A DNA stretch of 64,000 bases, from the NCBI GenBank assembly GCA_008477525.1, contig SPDT01000006.1, positions 1,081,501 to 1,145,500 of the forward strand, read 5' to 3'. Positions within the stretch are counted from its first letter, which is position 1; each line of letters begins with the position of its first letter. Below the pieces are notes generated by a model. The model worked only from the letters and a program-made list of their open reading frames with translations. It was not told the DNA's origin and searched no databases. Below, one piece after another: positions 12,214 through 21,800 of this stretch. The position numbers were made by a program, and so were the translations under genes. Source of the stretch: Hypomyces perniciosus. Lineage: Eukaryota > Ascomycota > Sordariomycetes > Hypocreales > Hypocreaceae.

Positions 12214-12873
12214 TCAATCATCATCGTCATGGATGAGAAGACCAACAGCGGGTTCTGTTGAAGTAGTTGAAGGTTTTTCGTCGCCGTCTGTCTTGTCCCC
12301 TCCTTTGTCTTCTTTCTGCTGTCCATTTTCTTGCGCATCTCTGTCGGTTTGTTTGGCTGTTGCTGTTGCTGCGGGTGCTGGTGACGATGCTTTGGCAGCA
12401 GCAGCACCTCCGTCGCCTCCATTCCCACCTTTGCCTTTCTTCGCCTTCCGCGCCTTGGCCTTCTCCCTCTTCTCGCGGTTCTTCCTCGTCTTCTCCTCGT
12501 CCTTTTTCTCCCTCTCAGACTTGTCCTTTTCGAAATCAACCTGTTCGCGCTCCCGACGGATTTGCTCATCCATGTCCCTCAGACGCTCATACTCGCGCCG
12601 GCGAGCGGCTTTGTAGACGTGGAACTCGCCGGAACCCGCGCCGGCGCTAGAGCCTTGGACATTGGTGACGATTTCGGGGGGAGGCGGGCGGCGGGCTGTA
12701 GAGCCGGCGGAGGAGGCTGAGGGGGGGATGCGGATTTCTTGGTCGGGTTTGGCGAAGAGGGCGTCGACGGAGGCGGCTTGGGAGGAGACGGGTGTGAGGG
12801 CGCGTTTTTTGGTGGGACGGCGGGAGCGCGGGTCTGCGGAGGTGGGGATTGATTCGGGGCCTTCGGCGGACAT
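12214..12873 (-). CDS. PRKRIP1-like (DUF1168) spliceosome-associated protein
   Basis: An intronless 219-residue frame. The core around residues 80-130 (FHVYKAARRREYERLRDMDE, followed by a long Arg/Glu/Lys helix) is the diagnostic part of the DUF1168/PRKRIP1 family, double-stranded-RNA-binding helical proteins that sit at the catalytic spliceosome in other eukaryotes. The N-terminus carries KKRALTPVSS, which is also typical. The C-terminal half is low-complexity Lys/Ala/Gly/Gln sequence ending in an acidic HDDDD tail. It is transcribed toward CCT3; the two stop codons are about 320 bases apart and that gap holds only the 3' regions. Family assignment is strong; the exact role in this fungus is inferred. 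Confidence 0.88.
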   Translation of the reverse strand: MSAEGPESIPTSADPRSRRPTKKRALTPVSSQAASVDALFAKPDQEIRIPPSASSAGSTARRPPPPEIVTNVQGSSAGAGSGEFHVYKAARRREYERLRDMDEQIRREREQVDFEKDKSEREKKDEEKTRKNREKREKAKARKAKKGKGGNGGDGGAAAAKASSPAPAATATAKQTDRDAQENGQQKEDKGGDKTDGDEKPSTTSTEPAVGLLIHDDDD

Positions 12874-13553
12874 GTTTGGCGGGTTTGGAGATGGGATGAA
12901 GGGGTGTCTTTTGATGGTTTGTGGTTTGTTGTTTGTTGGTTTGGTTGTTGCCGCGAAGGAGAGACGAGATGAGGGTCGTGGATGGTTTGATGCGATGCGA
13001 TGCGGCTGAAAGGAGTGCGGTATAGGTTGATTTGGCGATTGACAGACAGAGGAGATGATTGGCTGATATGAAGATGCACAAAGGGGAATCTATCTATGAA
13101 AGAGATGGGGTGAAGCAAAGATGGGAATGGAGGAGATGATTGACGCTGTAACCGCGCGGAAAGATGGGGGAGGTTTGCGATGAGGCTGAGAAAAAAAAGT
13201 CACAGCCTATTATTAGCTGGCTGGAGATTTAGCCTTGCCTGCTGGGTCTAGTTGCATAAGCGCCAAGCCAAGAAGTGCATTTTATACATAAGTGGTAACA
13301 CTTTTGTCTTTCTTATTCGTCTCTGTTATGGAGGTATTAATCCATAGGTACACCATGGAGCCATCAGCCTGTTCTGTTCTTCGGATTCTTGGAGTTGGCT
13401 GGCCTATTATACTAACAACGACCAATATCCCCGCGTCATAGCGATTGGTGCACTTGGGCATGCGACGTGAGCCAAACAGCGAGAATAATCCAATTCCTGT
13501 GTATTCCGGCTACAGCTTCAGCAAGCTTGACGCACCAAAGCTGCGCATCATCG
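12874..13553. other. Upstream region of the PRKRIP1-like gene and spacer
   Basis: The first 250 bases are purine-rich on this strand, i.e. a CT-rich leader for the minus-strand gene. No other gene is supported. Confidence 0.5.
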
Positions 13554-14420
13554 CTATTGATCACCTTCCAACCTGACGGGCAACACGAGTCGCAGGAGAA
13601 GCAACTTCAGTTGTGCCCTGGGCCACCCTCTCTCCCTCCCGCCGTATCTGCCATAGGGATACAGGATCAACCACTCGACAGGGCAAGTCCAAATGATGGA
13701 TAGCATCGCCATGGGAGTCAATAGTACCTTGAACTCGCTGCTTGTTGATCTGGAGTTCAAATAAACTGAACTTGGAGGCAACCCTTTGCCAGACCTCCAC
13801 CACATGAGGCCCTACCTCTAGATCCCATGTACCGCGCCAAGTAATAGAAGGATAGCCTTTTCCCGTATGATATATAAATGCTGAGCATCGACCATATATG
13901 AGACAGAAAGTTGTTCAAGGTCGAGACTTTTAAAGGCAAAAGCCGCACCCACCCTGGGATCTGCGGTACGGATGCTATCCACTTGGTTCCAGGGCAACCA
14001 GTGATTGCGCAGTGCTACAGCAAGATCGTCGTGGAAATCTTCAAACACTGATAATCTCTTGAGCGTTTTAGGAAGGTATGCTTTGATTATAGGTATGAAT
14101 TCTATAGTTTATATATTAGTGGCTTAACGCGTGGGACACAAATGGGGACTTTGAGGTGGTGATGTTATTGGGAGAGGGGATAATATTGTCGGCTTAGACA
14201 CGCACCCTCATCACGTAGTGTTTTCCACCCGCCATCCCATGCCTGCCATGGCTCGTAATTCATGCATTCCAGACGAGGAAGCTTGTCCAATATAAGCTGT
14301 AGAGCCTTGGGGAAAAACCAACGACGGAGTTGTCGACGTATTATAAAGGTTGTGACTGCATTAACTTGAGGTAGTTCTTCCCGGAGGCGCAAGTCGATCA
14401 TTTCGAAGAACCGGAATTAT
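13554..14420 (-). pseudogene. DUF6546-type (F-box-associated) gene remnant
   Basis: Reading the minus strand, three recognisable pieces occur in family order: 14401-14195 (LREELPQVNAVTTFIIRRQL ... FNYEPW-like CMNYEPWQAW), 14048-13890 (FEDFHDDLAVAL ... LDLEQLSVSYMVDAQH) and 13803-13590 (VEVWQRVASKF ... GDAIHHLDLPCRVVDPVSLW). They match what I know of DUF6546 proteins, fungal proteins often annotated as F-box-like. The segment normally linking the second and third pieces (about 60-80 residues) is missing, frames differ, and no ATG with an N-terminal F-box is visible. It therefore looks like a deleted and decayed copy. Confidence 0.65.
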
Positions 14421-14531
14421 ACCTCGAATTTTGGTGGCTGCTGGATGAGTGGATTAGTTGCAACGATACAATAAGTGGCTAAAAGTCTGTGGACACCCAC
14501 CTCACCACCCAGTTCCAGCTCGGCGTCGCGA

Positions 14532-15759
14532 TTAGCCGACTACGTGATGATTTTCCAAACTCGCCTCATTTGGCCCTGATACCAAGTAATTCTTTGGGCT
14601 GTATATTGACCATCCCACACTCTTGGTGAGGAATCCAGACACACCAAGCTTGTCGAGCCCGCCCCGAGTTGTAACCATCTTGATGATTCCCATGCCGTGG
14701 GTGAAAAAGGCTTCCATATCCCCTTCAAAGAACTACAATTGGGTAGTTAGTTCTCACCTCCATGGAAAAAGGAAGCATATTACGTACAGATTCGGACGCC
14801 ATGATCAAAGCCAGAGCAATGGTTGTATCAGTAGCTACTCTCTGAGAAGCAATCGCATCTTTTGCCATCCCGAGGCACGTGAGACGATACTGCAGTTTTT
14901 TGATGGAGAATTTCTTCGAGTTACTGTTGCTCGTGTTGGCAGCGTAGTTGCGACATGCTACGTGGAAGATGGCAGCCATCAAGCTGGGTTGGGCCATGGC
15001 AAAGGGCACCCAAACCTCTCTCATCGAGGCTTGAAATACAGTCTCTTCTTCTTTGTGATAGCACGCCTTGTAGCCGTACAGGATGACATAGTTGAGGTCT
15101 ATATAAAAGGGGAGGGTAAGCTTCCGATCCTTCAAAGAGATGTAGGTGGTTCAAGGTAAGTAGAGCCATGGATAAAAGATGCACTTACAAAAGTCAAAAA
15201 GGTACTGCTCATCCTCGGAAAGTGATCTGGCAAACCCTTGATATGCGTCCTGGCGAGCGCCTCCAATCAGCTGCATCGGGCTTGGCGAACGACTCTTGAG
15301 CCGGCCGGTGGTTCTCGGAAGCAACGGTGATGTTTGTCGCTTAGAGGCAAGTTTGCGATATCTGGTTTTGACCCCGAAGCGTATCTGGGGCATGGATCGT
15401 GATCCTGTTTCGTTATCCTCCTGTGAATCAGTATATTCTTTTTCCCTCTCATCGTCATGTCCAATTAGCCCCCTTATAGCCTGGCCACCGGAAAGCGAGA
15501 CAGGCTTGGCAGACTGGCGTTGCTTCTTTTCCCGTTGAAGAGCACGCGAATGCTTAGCTGCGTGGGATCTGATTAGCCTGAGGCTGTTTGCGTTGGCGGT
15601 GTCATCTGGGTGCATGATATTAATGAATTGGATCATGCCGGCCTGCGATTGTTGTTGTCTGCTGCTAGACGTTCCGCTGTTGGCCGGTCTACCGCGACCT
15701 CTCCTCCTAATCATGGCTGTTTGCTCATTTATCAACGGCCCAACTTCTTCGGTATTCAT
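14532..15759 (-). CDS. Fungal-specific transcription factor-like protein (DUF3468 type), short C-terminus
   Basis: Exons 15759-15189, 15098-14788 and 14732-14532 join in phase to 360 residues. Intron 1 is GTAAGT to TATATAG, intron 2 GTACGT to TTGTAG. The N-terminus has a basic RRRGRGRPANSG stretch and FINIMHPDDTANANSLRLIR, the short motif that heads many fungal regulators annotated as tachykinin family or DUF3468. The middle reads YLNYVILYGYKAC and WVPFAMAQPSLMAAIFHVAC, also diagnostic, then ALALIMASE and MVTTRGGLDKLGVSGFLT. There is no zinc cluster, as is usual for this subgroup. Relatives generally run 100 or more residues further; here a stop soon after the GGL motif ends the frame, and a DUF6546 remnant begins just downstream. 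It may be a C-terminally truncated, possibly dying gene. The ATG at 15759 is the first in frame. Confidence 0.6.
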
Positions 15760-15959
15760 TTTCGGATCTTTTATCAATAAAAAAGCGTATTTCAGATGGA
15801 CGAGAAATGGACGGATTCTTGAGTTTACGTGCTGTTGATGTAGGTAGGGAATGGAAATACGGAGTAAAGGAGGGAGAAAGCAGCAATTAGAAATAGCTTT
15901 GTCCGATCTGACTCAGCTAGTGCATTCGTAGAGTGACAGTCAATCCCAAGCCGAGCTTC

Positions 15960-17279
15960 GTCGTTGCTGCACATCGCGATCTCTACGAGTCCATCTGGGG
16001 AGCCACGGCTCGTATGCCTCGACGACAACTTCTTTAAAACCATTGCAAGTCTGCCCATACGGCATCTCAAGTTAGCCAGAGCCAGCGTTGGGGGACCATA
16101 CCGCCTGGAGCCACCGATGGTACCGCCTACCATACCATTACAGTCACTTTCTCTGGAAATTTCTCTTTGTGGAGACGAGGCTCACTTTCATAACGACCTT
16201 TCTACAACGTTGCAGCGGAACGCTGGAGTGTCTAACCATTGAAGACCAAAACTATGAAGGTAAGTCATTTTTCGGCCACGAGCCCATTGTTTTCCCCCGT
16301 CTTCGGTATCTCGACCTCTGTTACAAGAGGTGCTGTCTCACCTTGCCTCTGAACGGCTTAAAAGGCCTCAAACAACCCATGTCCACCTGCGAGTCTCATG
16401 GGCATAGACACAGAAACGGCAAAGCCGATCATCGACTTTATTTCACGGCACCAGCACATCAGTAAACTTTCTTTCAAGGACGGTACACCACAACTCATGG
16501 ACTGCCACCTTCTTCCGCTTCTGTCTAATTGAAGATGGTCGAACCTCACCTCCCTCTCATTATCATGGAAGGGTCCGGGGATTTTGGAGGAAACACGCCC
16601 AAACATTGCCTATGTTACAGCAGAATCCCTAGCTGTCATTGGTAGCATTAAGTCGTTGGAGCTATGTCCAAGTGCCGGTGAGTGTTTTGGCTGGCGTCAC
16701 CAGTGGCTGGTCGACCACGACGAGGTGCGGTCGAGGCTCCGAGGCTTGGAAAATCTCAAGAGGCTCGCATTCTCGAGAGATACGTATGGGCACCCTGATG
16801 ACACGATTGGTAGTGATGTGGAAATTTACTATGAGCGTCGGTCTGTGACATGGGCAGAGCACCAGGATGCTTTAGAGCGGCCACACTTGGACGTAGCCGG
16901 ATCTGTTGACCATATGGAGGAGAGATCTAGCGGCGACGACGACGACGCCAATACGGCTGACAATCACGAGGATGAAGATGAGAGCGACAATGGTGACTCT
17001 GAGTCGGCTGATAGCAGAGATAGTAATGACGATGGCCTTGGGATTGATAATGACGAGATTTGGGAGCGTGCACACCGCAACCGCATGCTTTGGGAAGCAG
17101 AAGAGTATGCAGACCTATTCCCCAATCTAAATTGGGTGTATTGTGGTCAGTTACCCATGTCAATTCGAACGAAGCAGACGTTGGAAGGCGTAATTCGCGT
17201 TGCTACACCCCTAAGCAAGGAGAGAGATTCCTGCTGGACGCTCTTGATGCGGATGTTTGAGATGGGGGCAGACCACTGA
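15960..17279 (+). pseudogene. F-box/leucine-rich repeat gene remnant
   Basis: Leucine-rich-repeat-like pieces follow one another on the plus strand: LHIAIS and IPLQSLSLEISLCGDEAH up to about 16190, then a frame change to RCSGTLECLTIEDQNYEG and FPRLRYLDL, then a third frame with IDFISRHQHISKLSFKDG, a TGA at about 16528, and a long open segment to 17279 with NLTSLSLSW, an acidic insert (about 16921-17050, Asp/Asn/Ser-rich) and LFPNLNWVYCGQ. The repeated LxxLxLxx pattern is typical of substrate-binding halves of fungal F-box proteins. At least one frame change and one nonsense codon cannot be removed by good introns, and the N-terminal F-box is absent. Confidence 0.6.
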
Positions 17280-17587
17280 TCGTATCTGGTTTGGATCGAC
17301 CTCTCAGGCAGTATTCTTCTTTGGTGGCTCGCCCCTCTTGCACTTGGCAATTTATGTCAATCCCGCCGAACTTGACTTTACATTGAAGTAACATGCGGAA
17401 AGGGGGGAGACGGGGAGACTGATAGTACTGAATGGAGACTTTGAGTCTATAGACCAATCAGGACTGTTATAGCATGACATCCTTTGTGCTATGTAAGGGA
17501 GTAGTCAAGCAATCACCAATGCAGGTCTGACGAGAGGAAGAGCCTAATCCACTGCCGCTTGTATGGCCGATAATCCTCATCAGAGAT

Positions 17588-18250
17588 TCAGAGCGTTCGC
17601 CCTCTGGCACTTTTATCCCGGGTTTCTCTGGCTCTTGCTTCAATACGAACCTTTTCGAACCGAAGATTAATTGTGCTCGGGGCGTAGCATTGCGCAAGGC
17701 CACTTGATTCAATCCATCCTTTCAAGACGGCATTTCGGCCCCCAAGGATATGCCCGATATGGCCATGAAGCCATGTTGCAGCTTTTTCAGCGTCTCGGTT
17801 TCGGAGGTAGTAGAGCTTGAGGAACTCTTTGGTCTCGTCCACCTTTGCGTCCAGCCCCCTTTCCTTCTTCTCAACCTCGTCGTGTTTTTCTTTCTTCTCT
17901 CCGTCCTTGGCTCTGACCTGTGTCGTCGCCTGTTCCCCTTCTCGCTTCCTCTCCCTTTCCTCCCCCTCTTTTATTTTCTTCTTCAGGTCCCCTTTCCGTC
18001 ACTGACTGAGTACTAGCAACTCAGGATCGATCTAGCAGGCCGCTGCTGCTACCAGGTCGTTCATCTTGGGCTCGAAACTCGCTAGATTGGAGCCGCGTCG
18101 CATCAGGTTGACCGTTGGCACCATGCGCTGCTGGTCGCCCCTTGACTTTCGCGGATCGGGATCAGCTCCTCCCTCCCTAGCGTGAGGCATTGCTAATAGA
18201 GCCCTAGTCTGGTCATATTGGCGACCGATGTTGTGGATCGCAGTGCACAC
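17588..18250 (-). pseudogene. Unidentified gene remnant with coiled coil
   Basis: Two minus-strand open segments, 18250-18032 and about 17990-17588, are collinear but separated by stops. The first ends NLASFEPKMNDLVAA; the second begins as a Lys/Glu-rich coiled coil (DLKKKIKEGEERERKREGEQ) and continues into KEFLKLYYLRNRDAEKAATW and an Arg-rich end. A 47-base GTAGCA...CTCAG candidate intron lies between them but joins into the wrong frame. I do not recognise the family. It may be the C-terminal part of a larger broken gene together with the ankyrin piece just upstream. Confidence 0.35.
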
Positions 18251-18488
18251 ATGGAGTTTGCTGCCGCGTAATAGATTGGTTGGGTCACCTCGTGTTTTCC
18301 GAGGTGCAGCGAATGGCAGATCATAGACCCCAATAGACTGATAGAGCGAGGGGTTTTCTCGTCGTTCAGTTCTGTGACTGTAAGGTGAGTTGATGTGTCA
18401 GAGGAGGCGATACATCAGGAGGGCTAGCTACCTAAGCATACGAGCCCTTCTCAAACTGTTTGCAGGCGTTGTTGATCGCAAGGCCGTG

Positions 18489-19060
18489 TCAAATACGTCC
18501 GTCTCCCGTCGCCATTTTTGCATGTCCACTGCCCACAGGATACTCGATCTTCTTGAATTGCTCCTTTGCTGAAATGAAAGCCCACGCCAGAGGCGTGCTA
18601 TAGTCTTTGTTGGCGAGGGCAGCATTGACATCGGCCCCAGCGTTGACGAGCCGCTTAATCAGGGCCAGCTGCTTATCTCCATCAGGATGGGATGCAAAGA
18701 TATTAAGAACTGTGTTGTTCTCCCAGGTGGAGAGCCCAAGATTTGGGTTATGCTCCAGCGAAACTGCCATCATCTCAATGGCCGAGGGGCTGAGATCGAG
18801 ATCCAAAAACTTGGCAGCAATGGCTTGCCCAACTAATGTGGCCAGCATAACTCTGACACTGTTCAATCGTGCATCGTTCTTCCAAAATTGGAAACAATAT
18901 ACACGATTGCGAGGCGCAGACTTGTTCTGGGGACGCCCGAGGAACCTTGAGGAACGGCATTGTGGATTGTTCTGGCGATGGGGGCTTTGCGCAAGAGGCA
19001 AGATTCCGGGCCCAGTTCCCATGTAAATATTGTCTTTGTCTCCATATTAGCATAGGTTGC
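18489..19060 (-). pseudogene. Ankyrin-repeat gene fragment
   Basis: The frame 19022-18489 contains a recognisable ankyrin unit near its end (IKRLVNAGADVNAALANKDY followed by STPLAWAF) preceded by a helix pair (SAIEMMAVSLEHNPNLGLST). An adjacent frame upstream (19045-18863) looks like the continuation of the same protein, so a frameshift near 18870 is likely. Only about two repeats are left, and there is no start or terminator context. Ankyrin repeats mediate protein binding; nothing more specific can be said. Confidence 0.5.
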
Positions 19061-19141
19061 CTGGAACTGTTTCGTAGACAGGAGGTATTATGATATAGCA
19101 AAAGTATAGGCCTACTATGTATTTTTCAGTACCTAGATAGC

Positions 19142-20446
19142 TTATTCCGGGTTGTTTGCACTATGTATTAGGAGGGGTAAGAGAGATGGGATGCTGAATG
19201 TGAGTTTGTTTAGGATAGGTCGGAGGAAAGGTAGGCAAGCTATAGAATAAAATGTCAGCGTTCTATTTCAATATAGAGGAGCCCAAGAAGGGGAGTTGAA
19301 GGTGAATGCACTCCGTACCACAGATGATGCCGCTATGGCTTTCAATAATTGTCCAGATCCATATATTGTAGGAGTTCCAGGTAATGTCGGGAGAGGCGAA
19401 ATCGTAAATTAATATATAGTACAGTCGAACGCAAGACGTAAGGGTAACGCTAGATACGCATATATATTGCGTTAGCTCTACTTACAAAGACTCGACAATG
19501 CCAGGCCGAGACATAATACTATCAGGGCGGGCACTTACAATAAGCCAACTGCGAATATACCAATCAATATAATCTTTTGCACCCTGGGTAACTGCAGCGG
19601 ATAGATGTATGGCATTGGGAGCGCAAGCATCATAATATCGGTAATAATCGTGGGAACAGCAGTCCATATCCAGAACTTCCTAGTATTGACCGCACAAGTA
19701 TACTCTGACGGGTCTAGAGGATGATTAGGGTTATGGCGCTCCCAAAAGGAATTAATTGGTTGACACTGGAGGAGAGCAAGGAGGGCCTATGGACTTGTTA
19801 GAATTGAAGCTGGGTATACAGAAGAGGGGGTTTTAAATACTAAGAAACATACAAAAGACATGGCCCATAAAAGAACAATGATAACAAGGGAACATATTGG
19901 AATCTTACTAGACTCTCGAACATCGAAGAGCCGCCAGTAGAAAGCCAGGATAGACCATTTGATGCACAGTAAGATACAAGGGTAACCAAGCTCTGCAACA
20001 AAGAGGCCAATATTGAAGATGTAAGCCGCCTCTGGAGGCGCAGCCCAGATATGTCTGCCGTATCCGTGTCTCATAACTAGGAGGAGAGTTAAGACAGTCC
20101 TCTAATTAATCACAGAATAATGCATAGGATTGAGGAATAAGAACAAACTCACTGAATGTAATGGTGAATAAAATGCAGCCTAATGAAAAAAACTGTCGGG
20201 CTTGTTAGAATTATGCATAATATATATTATATTATCTTGTTAAGCTAGCATAGGGACACGCACCAGAGGAGCAATAATCAGCCAGTCATCCATCCATAGC
20301 CTATTCCCCCTCATGCGACGACTTATAATTCGAAGTACAACCGCGGTGGCAGCCAAAACCCATGTCGTAACCAAAATCGCGGTAGCAGCAGGTCCCCTAT
20401 CCTTCTCAAGATCCAATCCCGGCGGGGGCGGAGGGAGTGAGACCAT
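19142..20446 (-). CDS. Fungal rhodopsin-domain (PTH11/SAT4-like) integral membrane protein
   Basis: Six exons (20446-20264, 20192-20153, 20076-19853, 19786-19539, 19449-19319, 19239-19142) give exactly 308 codons including the stop, 307 residues. Every junction keeps phase, and donors are GTGCGT, GTGAGT, GTATGT, GTAAGT and GTACGG. Family marks are WMDDWLIIAPL after the first membrane helix, HGYGRHIW, a glycine/aromatic stretch FVAELGYPCILLCIKWSILA, CQPINSFW, and near the end DITWNSYNIWIWTIIESHSG and IICACLPFLRP. These match the fungal rhodopsin domain (seven-helix proteins related to PTH11 receptors). The cytoplasmic tail is very short, only about 25 residues after CACLPFLRP, and there is no CFEM domain. 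Ligand and partner are unknown. Introns are AT-rich. It is intact although remnants lie close by on both sides. Confidence 0.85.
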
Positions 20447-20720
20447 AATTCCCTTCTATCTTTGAAATGGCCGCCTAGCCTGGTGGATCAGATAATGGAC
20501 ATTGGACATAGAGGAATGACATGATATTGGATACTGGGGTTGCGCTAGGATTATATAGAAGATGAAAGCGACAAGGATGACGTGGAGAATCTGATGAGGA
20601 GTTTGCCTCCCTTGATCCTTGCACCAATGTCAAATTCAACTCCCCAACTATGTGGGAGGCAGGCCGAGCTTCTAAATTAACTTTCATGGCTTGCAGAGCT
20701 TGGACGCAATGGCCAAAACA

Positions 20721-20936
20721 TCAGACTGGCGGTTCATTATTGGTGGTGAAAAGGGCGTGGCGCTTGTCTTCGTAGCCGACCTTGATAGCCTCAAAACCAC
20801 TGATGCTTCGAAAGTCAGGCCGAGATCTGAAGATAAGATATTGGATTTGGAATGCATACTTCAATGTTGTTCCTTTGGAAGACTCGCAGAAGACCAAGGA
20901 GGCCAAGGGTACAAAGGACGCCTCCTTTGTTATCAC
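20721..20936 (-). pseudogene. Unidentified coding remnant
   Basis: A 71-codon minus-strand frame with plausible protein composition (SLVFCESSKGTTLKYAFQIQ, then SISGFEAIKVGYEDKRHALF). No recognised domain, start context or flanking exon. It could be a leftover of a transposon or duplicated gene. Confidence 0.22.
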
Positions 20937-20949
20937 ATATAGCTAAACG

Positions 20950-21700
20950 CAAACAACCAACATCACATGAAACCGAGCTTCAACCAGATGTTTGTCTACG
21001 GCTCTTGACGCTTGAGATGCCGATTCTAGCGTCCACGCCACCGGACTTCATCTGCTATTCCCGGCTTACCGGGCTCGGTTTGGTTCAGAAAAGATGTCGC
21101 CAATTTATCTAGCCCCCGTGTACTCCGTATGAGGCTACACTTGCACCTCGGAGACGCTGCGCAATCAAGTCTTCAAAACGGCTTGGTTTCCACCACGATG
21201 GCTGCCCAGTTGGTCCTTTAGCCGAATGCTATCATGAGGGATCTCTCTGCTTATTATCATTATTATATATATAATACATCATTGGCTGTTGGCATTGCGC
21301 CACGGCGTCTGATCATCCAATAATGGGCATTTGTCAGCTGTAGTATACGGAGGAGTATACATCACTTATACATAAGGCCTCCAGTTCTGCCCCGCCAACC
21401 CTCATCATCAACGTCTTCTTCGCATGACTTGCTTTTCTAAAATAGATTAAACCTAACGTTTTTTTTTTTTTTTTTTTTTTCTTCCTTATTTTGCTTCTTT
21501 TCCTTTTATGATGTTGGGGTCTTGAATTCTTGGGTATTCTTGGATACTCCAACACGTCTGCTCGCTCCTTGAAACAACTAGTACTATGAAGTACTGCTAC
21601 TACTTACATACATACTTGGTACTTCTATCGCCACCACCCCACCATCCCTCTTCTTCACCTTACATACATACGAAGTAGTCGGCCTCGACTCTCGTCTCGA
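20950..21700. other. Spacer with poly-T tract, upstream of the phosphatase gene
   Basis: No gene seen. It contains a run of 22 T at 21459-21480 and several TACTACTTAC/TACGAAGTA words between 21590 and 21680, in what is probably the promoter and leader of the gene at 21801. Confidence 0.5.
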
Positions 21701-21703
21701 GAT

Positions 21704-21790
21704 CAACACCAACACCAACACCAACACCAACACCAACACCAACACCAACACCAACACCAACACCAACACCAACACCAACACCAACACCAA
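21704..21790 (+). repeat. (CCAACA)n hexanucleotide repeat in the 5' leader
   Basis: About 14 near-perfect copies of a six-base unit (CAACAC/CCAACA phase) end ten bases before the ATG at 21801. The tract lacks G on the sense strand and therefore also lacks ATG; as leader RNA it would be unstructured. It would lie in the 5' untranslated region if transcription starts upstream of it. Confidence 0.95.
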
Positions 21791-21800
21791 GACGACAACC

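Noticed and set aside
14165..14420. Extra C-terminal exon for the transcription factor at 14532-15759
   Set aside because: The peptide matches DUF6546 proteins instead, so it belongs to the neighbouring remnant.
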